Assembly: GCA_949752795.1 (NCBI GenBank)
Contig: OX457058.1
Coordinates: 158,661,353 to 158,725,352 of the forward strand
DNA: 64,000 bases
Source of the DNA: Hyperoodon ampullatus
Taxonomy: Eukaryota; Chordata; Mammalia; Artiodactyla; Ziphiidae
Direction of reading: 5' to 3'
The notes under the pieces are model-generated. The model was not told where the DNA came from, did not search any database, and saw only the letters and a program-made list of their open reading frames with translations. Numbering within the stretch: position 1 is the stretch's first letter; every line of letters starts with the position of its first letter. Positions 60,906-64,000 of this stretch are shown piece after piece. The position numbers and the translations under genes are program-made.

Positions 60906-61940
60906 TTTTTTTTTTTTTACATCTTTATTGGAGTATAATTGCTTTACAATGGTGTGTTAGTTTCTGCTTTATAACAAAGTGAATCAGTTATACATATACA
61001 TATGTTCCCATATCTCCTCCCTCTTGCATATCCCTCCCTCTGACCCTCACTATCCCACCCCTCCAGGCGGTCACAAAGCACTGAGCTTATCTCCCTGTGC
61101 TATGTGGCTGCTTCCCACTAGCTATCTGCCTATGTTTGGTAGTGTATATATGTCCATGCCTCTCTCTTGCTTTGTCACAGCTTACCCTTCCCCCTCCCCA
61201 TATCCTCAAGTCCATTCTCTAGTAGAATGGACTCTGTGTCTTTATTCCTGTCTTACCGCTAGGTTCCTCATGACATTTTTTTTTGTTAAATTCCATATAT
61301 ATGTGTTAGCATACAGTATTTGTGTTTCTATTTTGGAGTTACTTCACTGTGTATGACAGACTCTAGGTCCATCCACCTCACTACAAATAACTCAATTTCA
61401 TTTCTTTTTATGGCTGAGTAATATTCCATTATATATATGTGCCACATCTTCTTTATCCATTCATCTGTCAGTGGACACTTAGGTTGCTTCCATGTCTTGG
61501 CTGTTGTAAATAGAGCTGCAATGAACATTGTGGTACATGACACTTTTTGAATTATGGTTTTCTCAGGGTATATTGCCCAGTAGTGGGATTGCTGGGTCGT
61601 ATGGTAGTTCTATTTGTAGTTTTTAAAGGAAACTCCACACTGTTCTCCATAGTGGCTGTATCAGTTTACATTCCCACCAACCATGCAAGAGGGTTCCCTT
61701 TTCTACACACCCTCTTCAGCATTTATTGTTTGTAGGTTTTTTGATGATGGCCATTCTGACTGGTGTGAGATGATATCTCATTGTAGTTTTGATTTGCATT
61801 TTTCTAATGATTAATGACGTTGAGTATTCTTTCATGTGTTTGTTGGCAATCTGTATATCTTCTTTGGAGAAATGTCTATTTAGCTCTTCTGCCCATTTTT
61901 GGATTGGGTAGTTTGATTTTTTGATATTGAGCTGCATGAG

Positions 61941-62609
61941 CTACTTGTGAATTTTGGAGATTAATGCTTTGTCAGTTGTTTCATTTGCAAATATTTTGTC
62001 CCATTCTGAGGGTTGTAGTTTCGTCGTCTTTATGGTTTCTTTTGCTGTGTAGAAGCTTTTAAGTTTCATTAGGTCCCATTTGTTTATTTTTGTTTTTATT
62101 TCCATTTCTCTAGGAGGTGGGTCAAGAAGGATCTTGCTGTGATTTATGTCATAGAGTGTTCTGCCTCTGTTTTCCTCTAAGAGTTTGATAGTTTCTGGCC
62201 TTATATTTAGATCTTTAATCCATTTCAAGCTTATTTTTGTGTATGGTGTTAGGGAGTGTTCTAATTTCATTCTTTTATATGTAGCTGTCCAGTTTTCCCA
62301 GCACCACTTATTGAAGAGACTGTCTTTTCTCCACTGTATATTCTTGCCTCCTTTATGAAAGATAAGGTGACCATATGTGCGTGAGCTTATCTCTGGGCTT
62401 TCTATCCTGTTCCATTGATCTATCTTTCTGTTTTTGTGCCAGTACCATACTGTCTTGATTACTGTAGCTTTGTAGCATAGTCTGAAGTCAGGGAGCCTGA
62501 TTCCTCCAGCTCCGTTTTTCATTCTCAAGATTGCTTTGGCTATTCGGTGTCTTTTATGTTTCCATACAAATTGTGAAATTTTTTGTTCTAGTTCTGTGAA
62601 AAATGCCAT
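61941..62609 (-). pseudogene. L1 ORF2 post-RT fragment (copy B)
   Basis: 222 codons beginning [20 protein letters not shown], through [71 protein letters not shown], to ISKIHK. It lies just past the deletion junction in another frame, so the two ORF2 halves are not joined in register. Confidence 0.88.
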
Positions 62610-63531
62610 TGGTAGTTTGATAGGGATTGCATTGAAATGGTTTCAGTTTTTCACCATTGAGGATGATGTTGGCTGTGGGTTTGTCATATTTGGCCTTTAT
62701 TATGTTGAGGAAAGTTCCCTCTATGCCTACTTTCTGCAGAGTTTTTATCATAAATCGGTGTTGAATTTTGTCAAAAGCTTTCTCTACAACTATTGAGATG
62801 ATCATATGGTTTTTCTCCTTCAATTTGTTAATATGGTGCATCACGTTGATAGATTTGCATATATTGAAGAATCCTTGCATTCCTGGAATAAACCCCACTT
62901 GATCATGGTCTATGATCCTTTTAATGTGGTGTTGGATTGTGTTTGCTAGTATTTTGTTGAGGATTTTTGCATCTACGTTCATCAGTGATATTGGCCTATA
63001 GTTTTCTTTCTTTGTGACATCTTTGTCTGGTTTTGGTATCAGGGTGATGGTGTCCTTGTAGAACGAGTTTGGGAGTGTTCCTCCCTCTGCTATATTTTGG
63101 AAAAGTTTGAGAAGGATAGGTGTTATCTCTTCTCTAAATGTTTGATAGAATTCGGCTGTGAAGTCATCTGGTCCCAAGCTTTTGTTTCTTGGAAGATTTT
63201 TAATCACAGTTTCAACTTCAGTGCTTGTGATTGGTCTGTTCATATTTTCTATTTCTTCCTGGTTCAGTCTTGGCAGGTTGTGCATTTCTAAGAATTTGTC
63301 CATTTCTTCCAGGTTGTCCATTTTATTGGCATAGCGTTGCTTGTAGTAATCTCTCATGATAGTTTGTATTTCTTCAGTGTCAGTTGTTACTCCTTTTTCA
63401 TTTCTAATTCTATTGATTTGAGTCTTCTCCCTTTTTTTCTTGATGAGTCTGGCTAATAGTTTATCAATTTTGTTTATCTTCTCAAAGAAGCAGCTTTTAG
63501 TTTTATTGATCTTTCCTATTGTTTCCTTCAT
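62554..63531 (-). pseudogene. L1 ORF2 reverse-transcriptase fragment (copy B)
   Basis: 325 codons. The order is linker ([20 protein letters not shown]), [99 protein letters not shown], then LNGEKLKPF where the deletion begins. The protein would copy L1 RNA at nicked DNA in an intact element. Here it cannot, because motif A lost its Asp and the motif C Asp pair is deleted. Confidence 0.9.
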
Positions 63532-64000
63532 TTCTTTTTCCTTTATTTCTGATCTGATCTTTATGCTTACTTTCCTTCTGCTAACTTTGGGTTTGTTTTG
63601 TTCTTCATTCTCTAATATTTTAGGTGTAAGGTTAGGTTGTTTATTTGAGATGTTTCTTGTTTCTTGAGGTAGGATTGTATTGCTGTAAACTTCCCTCTTA
63701 GAACTGCTTTTGCTGCATCCCGTAGGTTTTGGGTTGTCGTATTTTCCTTGTCATTTGTTTCTAGGTATTTTTTGATTTCCCCTTTGATTTCTTCAGTGAT
63801 CTCTTTGTTATTAAGTAGTGTATTGTTTATCCTCCATGTGTTTGTATTTCTTACAGATTTTTTCCTGTAATTGATATCTAGTCTCGTAGTGTTGTTGTTC
63901 GAAAATATACTTGATATGATTTCAATTTTCTTAAATTTACCAAGGCTTGATTTGTGACCCAATATATGATCTGTCCTGGAGAATGTTCCATGAGCACTTG

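Larger units (their letters stand above)
60906..64000 (-). mobile_element. L1 copy B, longer, runs off the window
   Basis: T tail at 60905-60918, 3' UTR to about 61327, then ORF2. Segments are 61328-61543 (C-terminus), 61716-61937, 61941-62609 (222 codons of the region after RT), 62554-63531 (325 codons, the best RT piece) and 63612-63962 (end of the endonuclease domain, RLDINYRKK and AKAVLRGKF). The same deletion junction as copy A lies at about 62634-62645. Frameshifts and a stop after LTLHLK separate the pieces. In the RT piece the first catalytic Asp position reads Val (SIVVEKAF; codon on 62788-62790). The element continues past 64000, so its 5' end is not seen. Confidence 0.94.

Overview
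The window is mammalian nuclear DNA, almost certainly from a cetartiodactyl and most likely a cetacean. Eighteen tRNA-derived SINEs of the CHR (cetacean-hippo-ruminant) type are scattered through it. Many are very alike and still carry clear target-site duplications (TSDs). I saw no Alu, B1 or pig PRE-1 SINEs and no ruminant BovB/Bov-A2. Older MIR, L2, MER5-like hAT and LTR-like remnants show the usual placental background. I recognise no intact multi-exon protein-coding gene, so the window is intergenic or intronic. Nothing bacterial, CRISPR-like or operon-like is present.

Layout. 0-11 kb holds old L1/HAL1-like debris, two plus-strand CHR SINEs with clean TSDs, MIR and hAT fragments, and a polypyrimidine tract. 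11.4-12.1 kb holds a processed pseudogene of SREK1IP1, a splicing-factor-interacting protein with a CCHC knuckle and a Lys/Ser/Glu-rich tail; two single-base deletions break it. 13-44 kb is repeat-rich non-coding DNA with SINEs, an 84-bp L1 insertion, MIR/L2/LTR-like remnants, an AT-rich block near 18.3 kb and a G-rich minisatellite near 21.5 kb. 44.85-48.43 kb holds an intronless retrocopy of a KRAB C2H2 zinc-finger mRNA, with 5' UTR, KRAB box, finger array, poly(A) signal, A-rich tail and probable flanking duplication. Its reading frame runs 411 codons with only two in-frame stops, leaving a 329-codon open frame.

49-58 kb has more SINEs, two of them inside one truncated L1, plus MIR, LTR-like and hAT remnants and a young 59-bp tandem duplication. 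From 58.28 kb to the end are two minus-strand L1s back to back, the second probably inserted into the first. Both lack the same central part of ORF2, including the reverse-transcriptase FADD active site.

The genes do not work together as a system. The content records L1 activity: L1-encoded machinery explains the SINE insertions, the truncated L1s and both retrocopies. The observations most worth a second look are the shared ORF2 deletion, the largely open KRAB-ZNF retrocopy, an L1/SINE composite reading frame, and several small tandem duplications. Repeat family names come from recall of consensus features, not from a database search, and boundaries are approximate unless a TSD is given.
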